Assembly (NCBI GenBank): GCA_036850595.1
Contig: CM072148.1
Coordinates: 973,160 to 1,037,159, forward strand
Source: Rhyacichthys aspro
Lineage: Eukaryota > Chordata > Actinopteri > Gobiiformes > Rhyacichthyidae
Direction of reading: 5' to 3'
Length of the DNA: 64,000 nucleotides
The position numbers and the translations under genes are program-made. Positions within the stretch are counted from its first letter, which is position 1; each line of letters opens with the position of its first letter. The notes beneath the pieces are model-generated. The model did not search any database and was not told the DNA's origin. It saw nothing but the letters and a program-made list of their open reading frames with translations. This document shows positions 1 to 9,824 of this stretch, piece by piece.

Positions 1-156
1 GAGGATTTCTCTGATCGGATAAGAAAGAAGAGAGCCGAGCTGCTCCCAGCTGTGAAACAGGCCAGAGAAATGGGAAACTTTGCTGTCATTAACTATGACA
101 GACTCATAGTTAAACCCCGCCAACATCATCAGGAGGCAGATAATGTTGGAGCTTAA
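1..156 (+). pseudogene. LINE ORF1 C-terminal fragment (L1-type RNA-binding protein)
   Basis: Frame 1 is open from the window edge to a TAA at 154-156 and gives 51 residues. It starts EDFSDRIRKKRAELLP and contains NYDRLIV, which resembles the C-terminal domain of L1-type ORF1 proteins (Transposase_22 family). These coat LINE RNA and act as nucleic-acid chaperones. The endonuclease/RT reading frame follows about 50 bp later on the same strand, the usual ORF1-ORF2 layout. The 5' part lies outside the window. Family assignment is by resemblance only. Confidence 0.6.
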
Positions 157-206
157 ACAATGAGCTTTCATGATCTCAGTACACAAGATGATTTTAATAT
201 CATTAT

Positions 207-879
207 ATGTACCTTGTTGTATCAGTTATGTCCTTGCATCTTGAGAGTGAACTTTTGGATTCCACAGCACTGAACTTTTTACGTCAGAATGACCCTGACC
301 AAAACTGTTTTTCTCAACTAAAACAAGAGTATTTTGGCCCATCTAAATATTATTGTGAAAATACATTTCACACGTTAGTGAACTCTCAAAAAGATAATAA
401 GTTTTCAATTCTTCATATTAATGTTCGTAGTCTATCCAAAAACTTTGATACTTTATCTGTTTGTCTGGATAACCTTAATTATTCATTTAAAGTGATTGTG
501 TTAACTGAAACCTGGCTGTAAATACCACATGCCTTTTTAGTAATTATAAACATGTGTTCAGGTGCAGAGAGGATAGGGTCGGTGGGGAGTGTCTTTATTT
601 TTGAACTCCAGCCTAGATTATAAAGAAAGACGTGACATTGAAGAGCTTTTTGATTTATCTTCTGAAGTTGTTGCAGTAGAATCTAATTTAGTTATAATTT
701 TGTGCATTTATAGACCACCTAACTGTAACCTCTCTGCATTTATTGTTGAAATTTCTAAAGTTCTTGATGCTATTTCTCAAGAGGGGAAAAACTGTTATAT
801 AATAGATGACTTTAATATTAATATTGGAAACAGTCAGGGAAATGTGTTAACCAAGGAATTTATTTACATTATGTATTAT
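207..879 (+). mobile_element. LINE ORF2, N-terminal endonuclease part (broken)
   Basis: Two frames cover the start of an apurinic/apyrimidinic-like endonuclease. The first ends in LHINVRSLSKNFD...VLTETWL and then a stop at about 519. The second (589-879) contains IYRPPNCNLS and CYIIDDFNIN, where the DFN corresponds to a catalytic region of the family. The TETWL and YRPP motifs are typical of non-LTR retrotransposon endonucleases. The break near 519-589 includes a stop and a frameshift, so this copy is dead. The coding run is then cut at 879 by the 880-2973 insertion and resumes at 2974. Confidence 0.8.
872..879. repeat. Left target-site duplication TGTATTAT
   Basis: The 8-bp sequence TGTATTAT is found here and again at 2974-2981, on either side of the hairpin-rich insertion. 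Both copies fall at the point where the interrupted LINE reading frame stops and resumes. Confidence 0.7.
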
Positions 880-926
880 TAGGCCCGAGCCAGCCAAAGT
901 GGCAAGGGCCTATTGAAATCGCTAGA

Positions 927-1190
927 AGTGCGCGAAGCGCACTACACTAAGTGCGCGAAGCGCATTAAAACTAAGTCAATGATGAGCGCGAAGCGCTCAT
1001 CATTGACCATTGCCATGCCTATGAATGGCCAGTGAGAGGGTGAGAGGAAAAACGCCTAATTGGAATTGAAGGAATTATTAGGCCCGAGCCAGCCCAGCAG
1101 GCAAGGGACTATTGTAATTCGAAGCAGTGCGCGAAGCGCACTGCGTAACTAATCGACTAAATGGCGAGCGCGAAGCGCTCGTCATTTAGT
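927..1190. repeat. Cluster of perfect hairpins with core GCGCGAAGCGC
   Basis: Five inverted repeats share the core GCGC-GAA-GCGC: 927-943 (7-bp stem), 952-964 (5-bp stem), 975-1007 (15-bp perfect stem), 1124-1144 (9-bp perfect stem) and 1156-1190 (16-bp stem, one mismatch). The stems differ outside the core while staying self-complementary, which suggests compensatory change. A related imperfect structure occurs at about 1299-1331. All have a GAA triloop. Confidence 0.8.
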
Positions 1191-2857
1191 ATGCTGCACG
1201 TGCGTGGTGACGTGCACTATCCGGGCATATATATATGTGATATGGTAGGGACCCGGCATACTTGTAATTGCTATATATGTAGTGAAGGTCAATGGGTGAA
1301 AGGTCATTGACGGCTTCGCGCTCGTCGTTGACCCCGACCCCACGGACGCGTGGGGAACGACGAGCGCTTTCCGAAAACGTCAATATAGGCGTCGCCGCGG
1401 CGAAATTTTTTTAATTTTTTTTAATGGTTTCGCAAAAGTGGAAAAAAAAATGGCTCAACAGCGCCCCCAAAACGAGCGTTTTTTTGACCCCTATGGGACT
1501 TTTCGGACCCTCATGGTGGCAGAATTTAACGAAATTCGGCACAGTGATTTATCATCTCGTGCCCAACAAAAAATATTATTATGGCCCCGCCCATCGACAA
1601 GCAGGAAATCGGCAATCTTGGATTGAAATTTCCAAAACCATGACTCAGCAGTTTTTTTTACGTTTTTCTTTTTCTATCTCCTCCTACGATTTTTATCCGA
1701 CAGAGTTAAAAATCGGTAAACATGATCTAGAGGGGTGGGGCATCAAAAGTTATCCAATTCCCTGTAGAATATTAAACGGTGTCCGAGTGGCAGTGAATCA
1801 AAGTTAACGTTCAATTTTACGATTTTTTACAACGTCTAAATTGTTATAATTCGCACGTACAAAGTCCGATCTGGCTCAAATTTTAATGACTTATTCACTA
1901 CCCCGTCTGAAAACATATATGTGAAAATGGTGTCTCTGGGCATTACAGCGCCCCCTAGAGATGCAAAAGAAAATCCCTATGGGACGGCAAAAAATTTAGT
2001 TTATCGGAATTGTACGAAATTTGGCATGCATGTCCATAATGGCAAAAGGATCAAAAAATCATCTTGGACTTATGCACAATTTTGAACGGTGTTGCCGTGG
2101 CGATGACCGAAAGACAAAAATTGGGGGCCTATGGAAAATCCAAAAATTTAGTTTGGCATAAATACACCAAATTTTGCATGTGCATTCTTTGGGTCACACT
2201 CAACAAAAAACTCTATTACAGTACCATCGTGACTTTCACCGTGTTGTCATGGCAACACCGCGAAATTCATGAAAATGCATGGAAAAAGATACAAAACATG
2301 GGGAAAAAATGGACTTTTTTTGGCATAAATTCACAAAATTTTACACACATGTCCAGGATCAAAGGAGAAACAAAAAAGCCAATGGGATGAATGCCGTAAC
2401 GTCAACCGTGTTTCCGTGGCAACGACTTAAAGATTTCCATGTCTGAAAAATAAATTCAATTTCTTATAACTTGAACGTTTTTTTTTTATTTGACCTAATA
2501 TTGTAAGGATTTATTCCATACACATGCCTGAACAGATCTCACTTAAAAAAATCGGAAGGTCTGAAAATTTTTATCCATACGTTTTTTTAAGTCGACTCCC
2601 AAATTCACCTATTAAAAACATTGGGTATTGGACCATCAAAAATTTAATTTTTTCCAAATTTGATGAAATTTGGCACATTTGTTCGTTTTGGCATAAGGAT
2701 TGAGAAAAACTTTACAAACATGCCCGATTTTCAAAAATGTGGTTGTAGCGGTCCGCCAAATTTGCAAAATTCACCTATACGGAGTAATATGAGCTTCACA
2801 GACAGACAGAGCATTTGGCAGGATTGTTCAACAACATCAACAGAGATGGCAACACGG

Positions 2858-2950
2858 CTAAACCTCGGCACCAGCACCGGGTCGCGACCCCACGACCTCG
2901 GCACCAGCGCCGGGTCGCGACGGCGAGGGCCGATCATCGCCGCTTGCGGC
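2858..2950. repeat. GC-rich 3' end of the inserted element with a ~30-bp direct repeat
   Basis: Two near-identical units containing CTCGGCACCAGC and CCGGGTCGCGAC lie in tandem. They are followed by GCCGCTTGCGGC, a short inverted repeat, just before the (ATT)n tail. This is the only GC-rich block in the distal part of the element and probably marks its functional end. Confidence 0.6.
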
Positions 2951-2973
2951 TTTAATTATTATTATTATTATTG

Positions 2974-4576
2974 TGTATTATCCCATGATCACTGTGCCTA
3001 CCAGAGTGACTGATACCGCTGCAACTCTGATAGACAATATCTTTACTAATGTGCTAAATAAGACTATGAAATCAGGTGTCTTGTGCATGGATGTGGCTGA
3101 TCACTGTCCTATATTTTTATTAATATTTAATATTAACTTATATGAAACTTATACCTCTTTACAACATAGAAAATTTAAAAGGATTTTCAGTGAAAGAAAT
3201 CTTACAAAATTTAGGCAAGTGGTCAGTCAGCTATCATGGACAGATATTTATCAAACAGGAGATCCACAAAAAGCTTTCTCAATGCTTTCTGCAAAAATCT
3301 CGAAGCTCTTTAATTTGTGTTTTCCCCTTGAGTTTGTATCTTTCAAACCTCAACACAAAATGTCTAAACCATGGATAACTCCAGCTATTATTAAGTCTTT
3401 GAGGACTAAAAACAAATTATATAAAAAATACCTTTCTAGTCCCACTCCCTATAATTTCATACAATTTAAAACATATAGAAATAAACTTAACCATATTATA
3501 AGAGGAGCAAAAATCTACTTTCATAAAGTGAAGTCAAATATAGTAATAATGCATCCCTTTTGTGGAGAACAATAAATTGTTTTCTTAAGAAAAATCATAC
3601 CATAAAGCAGTTACCCAGTGAATTTAAGGTTGATGGTTGTCTTGTTTCAGATCCTCAATAATTACCAAGAAATGTAATGTTTTCTTCTCAGAGGCTGGCC
3701 TAACCTTGGCTTCAAAAATTCCTCCTATTGACTTGGATCCTTTACAGTTTATGGATTCTTCCATCACTGACGATTTTAATCTCCTGTTACTGAAGAGGAA
3801 GTTAGAGATATTATAATCCATTTAAAAGACTGTTCTCCAGGATATGATAATTTAGATGGCAAAACAATTAAATGAATCTACCCCTATATCATCAAACTTT
3901 GGTTCATATTTTTAATCTTTCCTTTGACAATGGAGTCGTTCCTAATGAACTAAAAAGAGCAAAAATGATTCCAATTTATAAAGATAAGGACCCGACTATT
4001 TTTAATCACTATAGGCCAACCTCTGTGTTGTCAACTATATCTAAAGTCCTGGAAAAACTTGTTTATCAAAGATTAATCAAACATCTTGAAATAAATAGTA
4101 CATTGTACCCACATCAGTTTGGTTTTAGGAAAAAACATTCAACCTATATGGCTCTGGTCCACTTCCTTACTGAAATATTCAAAGCCAAAGATAGAGAGGA
4201 AAGCTCTGTTGGTATTTTCTTGGATCTATCCAAGGCTTTTGACACTGTCAATCATTCGATTTTATTTGAGAAACTTTCACATCTGGGTATCAGACATAAA
4301 TCATTACTTTGGTTTACTAATTATCTTTCTAATAGATATCAATTTGTCAACTATAATGGAACAGAATCTCCTCTACTTCCTCTTCAATGCGGTTTAACAC
4401 AAGGGTCCATTTTAGGTCCTTTATTTTTATTATATATTAACGACCTTCCTAATGTTTCAGATAAATTGTCTAAAATCTTATTTGCAGATGACACAAGTGT
4501 TTTTTACTCCCATAAAGACCCTGATACTCTGATAAAGGTGATGAATGAAGAACTTACTAAGTTATCCACTTGGTTT
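2974..4576 (+). mobile_element. LINE ORF2, endonuclease end and reverse transcriptase
   Basis: The LINE resumes after the insertion. Frame 2974-3575 gives the endonuclease C-terminus (TRVTDTAATLIDNIFTN and VADHCPIF) and a linker. Several frameshifts follow at about 3575-3870. From 3872 the RT domain is readable: FGFRKKHSTYMAL, FLDLSKAFDTVNHS, CGLTQGSILGPLF and the catalytic FADD. It enters the RT thumb (ELTKLSTWF) and is cut at about 4576 by the gypsy remnant, continuing at 8785. The RT motifs fit the jockey/CR1 group more than L1. The element is inactive because of frameshifts and two insertions. Confidence 0.88.
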
Positions 4577-4633
4577 TGTAGCGTGTGGGGAGAAAATAGG
4601 ACCCAGGAGCAGTTCAGGTTGAGACAAGTTTGA

Positions 4634-4934
4634 GGCACGGTAGCAGAGTGGCTTCCTGCTTCACAGCAAGAAGGTCGTGAGTTCAAATCCCGGCCGACCC
4701 AAAACATCATGTATAGGTGAATTGGTGACTCTAAAGTGCCCCTAGTGGATGAATGTGAGAGTGAATGGTTGTCTGTCAATGTCTGCGTCTAAGTGTCAGC
4801 CCTGCGACGAACTGGCCACTGTCCAGGGTGTACCCCGCCTAAGGCCCAAAGCAGCTGGGATAGGCTCCAGCCACCCGCGACCCCACAAAGTGGGATAAGC
4901 GGTAGAAGATGAATGAATGAATGAATGAATGAAG
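4634..4934 (+). mobile_element. tRNA-derived SINE with (GAAT)n tail
   Basis: The head has Pol III promoter elements: an A-box-like TAGCAGAGTGG at 4641-4651 and a B-box-like GTTCAAATC at 4681-4689, with tRNA-like spacing. The body contains the widespread fish segments GGTGACTCTAAAGTGCCC, CCAGGGTGTACCCCGCC and GGGATAGGCTCCAGCC. The tail is (GAAT)n at about 4909-4934. Compared with the usual fish version, a segment after the B box seems to be missing. It lies within the untranslated part of the gypsy remnant. Confidence 0.8.
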
Positions 4935-5331
4935 GTGCAGGGGGTTCACAAAAAACATCTACAAGTGCAAAAATCCAAAGTAAACAGCTGGGCTGTGAGG
5001 GCAACGGGAGGCACTGGAAAAAACAAAAAGAGAGGCACAGGTTAAACACAATCACAAGTAACACTAGAGAATTTACCAAACGCTGAAAAGGAGCCAAGCT
5101 GATACCACGGAGGTGATCTGTATACTCTGGCGTCGAGGAGTGTCTCTGCTGGCCTTAAGTTGGGGAGGCTTGATTGTAAAGCAGGAACTGGTGTGTCCAA
5201 TCACTCCTCAACGCCGCGGGGGAAGGGTGCCTCCGGGAGAACAGAACAAGTTACCCACATACACACAAACCCGGAAACAGTGAAAACAAAACAAAACCCC
5301 CAAAAATACCAACCACCACAGTACCCCCCCT

Positions 5332-5470
5332 TCAACGACCACCTCCACCGGGCCGGTCCGGATGAGCTGCGTAGAAATCCCGGAGGAGAGAGTCATCTAA
5401 AATCAAGCCCTTTGAAATCCATGACCGCTCCTTAACCATAACCCTCAGATACTCCCCTCCCACGGGGTTG
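5332..5470 (-). pseudogene. Gypsy chromodomain-like C-terminal tail, out of frame
   Basis: The minus strand reads ERSWISKGLILDDSLLRDF and ends AAHPDRPGGGGR before a stop. This resembles the chromodomain-type end of fish Ty3/gypsy integrases, which guides integration into chromatin. It is in a different frame from the rest of pol. The linker that should join it to the integrase core is largely absent, so there is a deletion plus a frameshift at about 5430-5520. Confidence 0.65.
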
Positions 5471-8071
5471 GACATCCAGGGGGAGATCACGTGACGACAG
5501 CCACACCCTCTGGCCGGGACGATACTCGGGGGCAGGAGAACGGTGAGAGTCAGCGAGCCGTTTGTTTCTCTCAGCAGTGCGAGAGAGCGCCGCCCTGGCG
5601 GCCTTCCACACCACCCGCATCCTCCGGAGATGTTCCGTGACGGAGGGGACCGCCACTGCCGCCTCTTGTTCAGGGAACAGGGGTGGTTGGTAGCCCTGGC
5701 AACACATGAAAGGGGACATACCTGTGGCGGAGCAGACAAGGGAGTTGTGGGCGTATTCGATCCAAGGGAGTTGAATGCTCCTGGAGACCGGGTGGTGGGC
5801 AGCGACACAACGAAGGGCAGATTCCAGGTTCTGGTTAGCCTGCTCTGTCTGGCCGTTGGTCTGGGGATGATAGCCTGAAGAAAGACTGGCCATGGCACCC
5901 ACTGCTCTACAGAACTCCCTCCAAACCTGAGAAGCAAACTGGGGTCCCCGGTCTGACACCACGTCGAGGGGTATCCCATGTAGCTTGAACACATGGTTAA
6001 CCAGGAGATTGGCAGTCTCAATAGCTGAAGGTAGCTTAGGGAGGGGCACGTAGTGAACAGACTTAGAGAAACGATCAATGATAGTGAGAATGACTGTGTT
6101 ACCTTCAGATGGGGGGAGTCCAGTGACAAAATCCAGGGCGATGTGGGACCAGGGACGACTAGGAATGGGCAGAGGGCGTAACAAGCCAGCAGGAGACTGA
6201 TGAGACGCTTTACCCCGGGCACAGACAGAACAGGCGGCGACGAATTCCCGTGTGTCCTGGTTCATGTTACGCCACCAGAAGCTCTGACGGAGGAACTGGA
6301 GGGTTCGATGAAAGCCGGGGTGACACGTCAGCTTCGATGAATGGGCCCACTGGAGAACCTGTGACCGAACCGAATCCGGCACAAACCTACGGTCAGGAGG
6401 TCCTGTTCCTGGGTCCGGCTGCTGCGCTTGAGCCTCCTGGATGATGGACTCGATCTCCCAGGCTGCCATGCCCACGAAACAGGAAGGAGGGAGGATGAAG
6501 TCTGGACTCTCCGAGTCCGAGGAAGGAGCGTTGAGCCGTGACAAGGCGTCCGGTTTCGTGTTGCGGGAACCCGGGCGATAGGAAAGGGTGAAATTGAACC
6601 GACTCAGAAACAGCGCCCATCTGGCCTGGCGGGTATTCAGCCTCTTGGTGGAGCGTAGGTAGGCTAAGTTCTTGTGATCAGTCCAGACTAAAAAAGGGAC
6701 TGTCGTGCCTTCCAGCCAGTGCCTCCACTCCTGTAACGTCCAAACCACAGCCAGCAACTCTCTGTTCCCCACGTCGTAGTTTTTCTCCGCCGGGGAGAGA
6801 CGGCAAGAAAAGAAAGCCCAGGGATGCAGTTTGTTGGTAAGAGGATCTCTCTGGGATAGTGCACCGGTGTCTGAAGCATCCACCTCAACCACAAACTGCT
6901 GAGTAGAGTCAGGGTGTTTGAGAACAGGGGCTGAGGTAAAAAGCTCCTTAAGCCGTGTGAAAGCTTGGTGAGCTTCGGGTGACCACTGGAAGGGGGAGCT
7001 AGGGGACGTGAGCTTAGTCAGGGGTGCAGCAACGTTGCTGTAGTCCCTGATGAATCTCCGGTAGAAGTTTGCAAAGCCAAGGAATCTCTGAAGCTCCTTG
7101 CGGGTGGTTGGGGCCAGGTGGTTACTGCTTAGATCTTGGCAGGGTCTGGTTGCAGTTGGCCCTTGGCGATGACCCAGGAAACCAACCGAGGCAGAGTGAA
7201 ACTCACATTTCTCAGGTTTAACATAGAGCTTGTTCTCCAGAAGCCTCTGGAGAACTATCCGGACATGTTGCGTATGCTCCTGAAGGGTGCGGGAGAAAAT
7301 CAGAATGTCATCTAGATAAACAAACACAAAGCGGTTTAACATGTCCTGTAGGACATTGTTGATGAGGGACTGGAAGACAGCAGGGGTGTTAGTGAGTCCA
7401 AATGGCATCACCAGGTATTCAAAGTGTCCCAGGGGGGTGTTGAACGCAGTCTTCCACTCATCCCCCTCTCTGATCCGGATGAGGTGGTAGGCGTTTCTGA
7501 GGTCGAGCTTCGTGAAGAGGGTTGCGGAGCAGAGGGGCTCGAAGGATGGGTCAATGAGAGGGAGTGAGTATTTATTCTTGATGGTTATGTCATTAAGACC
7601 ACGGAAATCTATGCAGGGGCGAAGAGAGGTGTCCTTCTTCTTCACGAAAAAAAACCCCGACCCCAGAGGAGAGGAAGAGGGGCGAATGAGTCCAGAGGCC
7701 AGCGAATCCTGAATGTACGCCTCCAGGGCCTCCTTCTCGGGGCGAGACAGGTTGTACAGGCGACTAGAAGGAAGAGGAGCCCCCGGGAGGAGGTCTATGG
7801 AGCAGTCATAGGGACGATGTGGAGGTAGGGAGAGTGCCAACTCTTTACTGAACACTGGGGCCAGGTCGTGATACTCAGGAGGGACAGAGGAGAGGTCCGG
7901 GGTAGGAGGAGTCACAGGGGATCGACGAATGAGGGGGTTATCAGAAAGCATGAGAGTGGCAGTGATGACTCCAATTAATGATACTGGCTGCCTTCCAGTC
8001 GATTTGGGGGTTATGGAGAAGCAACCAGGGGAGGCCCAGGACCAGGGGAGCATGAGGAGAAGGAATGACAA
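5432..8071 (-). CDS. pol: Ty3/gypsy pol: reverse transcriptase, RNase H, integrase (damaged)
   Basis: A single open frame of 879 codons. RT spans roughly residues 70-290 with CIDFRGLN, KLDLRNAYHLIRI, MPFGLTNTP and the catalytic YLDD at residues 252-255. RNase H follows from about residue 390 (VEVDASDTGA, RELLAVVWTL, WTDHKNLAYL). Integrase has an HHCC zinc region (CSVCARGK) and a DDE core (ALDFVTG, DRGPQFAS, NGQTEQ). A scrambled stretch after FLGHRQG shows a local compensated frameshift between RT and the TTRKELQRFLGF motif. The product would copy element RNA and integrate the cDNA, but the gag truncation and missing LTRs argue against activity. Confidence 0.9.
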   Translation of the reverse strand: MSFLLLMLPWSWASPGCFSITPKSTGRQPVSLIGVITATLMLSDNPLIRRSPVTPPTPDLSSVPPEYHDLAPVFSKELALSLPPHRPYDCSIDLLPGAPLPSSRLYNLSRPEKEALEAYIQDSLASGLIRPSSSPLGSGFFFVKKKDTSLRPCIDFRGLNDITIKNKYSLPLIDPSFEPLCSATLFTKLDLRNAYHLIRIREGDEWKTAFNTPLGHFEYLVMPFGLTNTPAVFQSLINNVLQDMLNRFVFVYLDDILIFSRTLQEHTQHVRIVLQRLLENKLYVKPEKCEFHSASVGFLGHRQGPTATRPCQDLSSNHLAPTTRKELQRFLGFANFYRRFIRDYSNVAAPLTKLTSPSSPFQWSPEAHQAFTRLKELFTSAPVLKHPDSTQQFVVEVDASDTGALSQRDPLTNKLHPWAFFSCRLSPAEKNYDVGNRELLAVVWTLQEWRHWLEGTTVPFLVWTDHKNLAYLRSTKRLNTRQARWALFLSRFNFTLSYRPGSRNTKPDALSRLNAPSSDSESPDFILPPSCFVGMAAWEIESIIQEAQAQQPDPGTGPPDRRFVPDSVRSQVLQWAHSSKLTCHPGFHRTLQFLRQSFWWRNMNQDTREFVAACSVCARGKASHQSPAGLLRPLPIPSRPWSHIALDFVTGLPPSEGNTVILTIIDRFSKSVHYVPLPKLPSAIETANLLVNHVFKLHGIPLDVVSDRGPQFASQVWREFCRAVGAMASLSSGYHPQTNGQTEQANQNLESALRCVAAHHPVSRSIQLPWIEYAHNSLVCSATGMSPFMCCQGYQPPLFPEQEAAVAVPSVTEHLRRMRVVWKAARAALSRTAERNKRLADSHRSPAPEYRPGQRVWLSSRDLPLDVQPRGRGVSEGYG

Positions 8072-8784
8072 ACAGCTGGAGATCCTCTCTGTGGTTTCCA
8101 GAGATGATGAGGGTGATAGGGGCTGTGCGAAACTTGACTTTGGCTAAAAGTCTGCCATCCAGGGCCGTGACACTCTTAGGTACATCTAAGGGCTCTAACG
8201 GGAGGTTGAGTTGGACCGCCAACTCGTCCTGGATGAAACTCTCATCCGCTCCAGAGTCAATTAAAGCTTTCAAGGGCAGTGATTCTCTTCCCCAGAGAAG
8301 ACAGGAGGGAACAGTTAAGCGTGCAGGAGAGCTAGGGACAGTTGAGGTCTGACTCACCAGGGCGCTCTCCTTCACTGGCGGCTGGCCTTTTGGCGTCTGG
8401 GGACACGAAGCCAGGAAGTGACCCGCCTGGCCACAGTAGATGCACAACCGTAGGTGAATTCGGCGCTGTCGTTCACTGGGATGTAGGCGAGCCCGGCCCA
8501 CCTGCATGGGCTCCTCGGGAGATGAGCTGGAGGAGGCAAGAACCGGAGGTGGAGGAAGAGGGCTGGAGTGAGCTGACTGACCTGAGTAGGAAGCTGACTG
8601 ACGACCTCTGGTGGAACTGGTCTGTACTCTCTCCCTCTGCCTCTCCCTAAGCCTGTTATCAATTCAGATGGCTAATGAAATCAAGGACTCTAACGAGTCC
8701 GGCTCGTCTCGAGAGGCTAACTCGTCCTTGAGTTCACTGGATAGGTTCCTGAGAAACACCCCTCTCAACTCGCGCTCCCCCCAC
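7941..8784 (-). CDS. gag: Ty3/gypsy gag C-terminus and aspartic protease (5' truncated)
   Basis: Reading the minus strand from 8784, gag-like sequence (RGVFLRNLSSELKDEL) runs into a CCHC zinc knuckle (CIYCGQAGHFLASC, spacing C-X2-C-X4-H-X4-C) and then a retropepsin-like protease with LIDSGADESFI. The frame then ends at 7941, overlapping the pol frame by 131 bp in another phase, so the gag-pro/pol junction contains a frameshift. The N-terminal two-thirds of gag is missing where the LINE resumes. Confidence 0.82.
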
Positions 8785-9805
8785 TGGTTTAAGTGTAATA
8801 AGTTGTCTCTTAACATTAAAAAACTTTTTAACGTTATATTTTTTGGTATCAAACCAGGCATGTTTAACTCTTCTGATAACATCCCTATAAGTAATGTTCA
8901 TTCAACACGTTTTCTTGGGGTTATTCTGGATGAATCCCTATCCTGGAAACCCCACATTAGTGCTATAAGCACAGAAATAGCTAAAGTAGTGGGTATACTT
9001 AGTAAAACACGGCACTTGATAAACACAAAGGTTGCTATTATGCTTTATTACTCAATGGTTTATCCATATATAAATTATTGTAATATTGCTTGGGCCGGCA
9101 CTCATCCCACTAAATTGAATCCTATCCTTCGTCTCCAGAAGCGAGCGTTAAGAATAATCTTCTGTGTTGGTCGGAGACACTCGTCTCAGCCTTTATGTCT
9201 CCAGGCTGGTGTTCTCAGTGTTTACCAGGTTAATCAGCTTCAAACTGCTCTATTTGTCCATAGTTCTATAAAAAGGTTTCTTCCTCATCATTTTCCTTCA
9301 ACAATGAATTTCACATGTATCCAACTCGTAGTAATAATCTCCTTAGGATTCTCAGTTTAGTGTCCTCTATAGAGGCTCCAAATTATGGAACAGTCTTCCT
9401 GCATCTCTTTTAGATCTTTCTTTAAAACAGTTTAAAAATGCACTTTCTACTCTTGAATAATTCAAACTTTCCAAATGTAATATCTCTTTGACCTGGTTAC
9501 ATTATATATTATAGATAGTATAGATTATATATAGTAAAATACCTTTGTACAGCTATTTTACTTATTGATGTTTTTTATACTTCTATGATGGAGGCAATGA
9601 AATTACTGTGTGGATTATTGTACGTGTATATTCTTTTACTAGATCTGTAATACTTTTTAGATAAAATATGTTATTCTTTGGAGATTGCCACTTTTTAAGC
9701 CTCCTTGAGGGTTTTTGGCATTCTCCTGCAAATCTATTTATGAACTGTTTTAATATTGTCAAATTGTTTTTATTGTGCAAATAAACAAATTGAATAAAAT
9801 AAATT
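8785..9805 (+). mobile_element. LINE ORF2 C-terminus and 3' end
   Basis: Continuation of the LINE cut at 4576. It reads NKLSLNIKK, then FLGVILDESLSWKPHI, YYSMVYPYINYCNIAWAG and LQKRALRII, which are typical conserved blocks downstream of the RT catalytic core in jockey/CR1-group LINEs. Frame is lost at about 9310-9360. The 3' region is AT-rich and ends in an AATAAA-rich tail at about 9778-9805. Confidence 0.85.
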
Positions 9806-9824
9806 AAACAACTGGAATAAGAAG

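Larger units (their letters stand above)
880..2973. mobile_element. Non-coding hairpin-rich element inserted in the LINE
   Basis: A 2.09 kb block interrupts the LINE endonuclease. It is bounded by the 8-bp direct repeat TGTATTAT at 872-879 and 2974-2981. It begins TAGGCCCGAGCCAGCC and ends in a GC-rich segment followed by (ATT)n. A second copy of the start motif occurs at about 1079, so the 5' end is internally duplicated. The first 320 bp carry several perfect hairpins. The rest is AT-rich with degenerate repeats around 'gaaattyggca', near 1526, 2010, 2165, 2330 and 2665, and has no convincing protein. An 8-bp duplication fits hAT- or P-like transposition, but I see no clear terminal inverted repeat, so the class is open. 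Confidence 0.7.
4577..8784 (-). mobile_element. Ty3/gypsy retrotransposon remnant without LTRs
   Basis: A minus-strand gag-pol body sits inside the LINE. The sequence TGGTTT is present on both sides (4571-4576 and 8785-8790), a candidate target duplication. At the high-coordinate end gag is truncated, and no LTR pair is visible. The low-coordinate end (4577-5330) is untranslated sequence interrupted by a SINE. The order along the minus strand is gag end, CCHC knuckle, protease, RT, RNase H, integrase, then a damaged chromodomain-like tail. Loss of LTRs and internal deletions make this copy non-functional. Confidence 0.85.

Noticed and set aside
927..1190. Possible CRISPR-like array because of repeated GCGCGAAGCGC
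   Set aside because: Eukaryotic context, irregular spacing, and each repeat is the centre of its own longer palindrome; no cas genes and no spacer pattern.
1424..1807. Possible gene of 127 codons within the inserted element
   Set aside because: AT-rich low-complexity sequence that overlaps the degenerate internal repeats; two overlapping frames are equally open and neither has a recognisable domain.
4634..4710. Possible functional tRNA gene
   Set aside because: A and B boxes are present, but the body continues into the fish SINE sequence with a (GAAT)n tail, and no clean cloverleaf with acceptor stem was found.
5543..6444. Plus-strand open frames over the gypsy element
   Set aside because: They are antisense shadows of the minus-strand pol frame.
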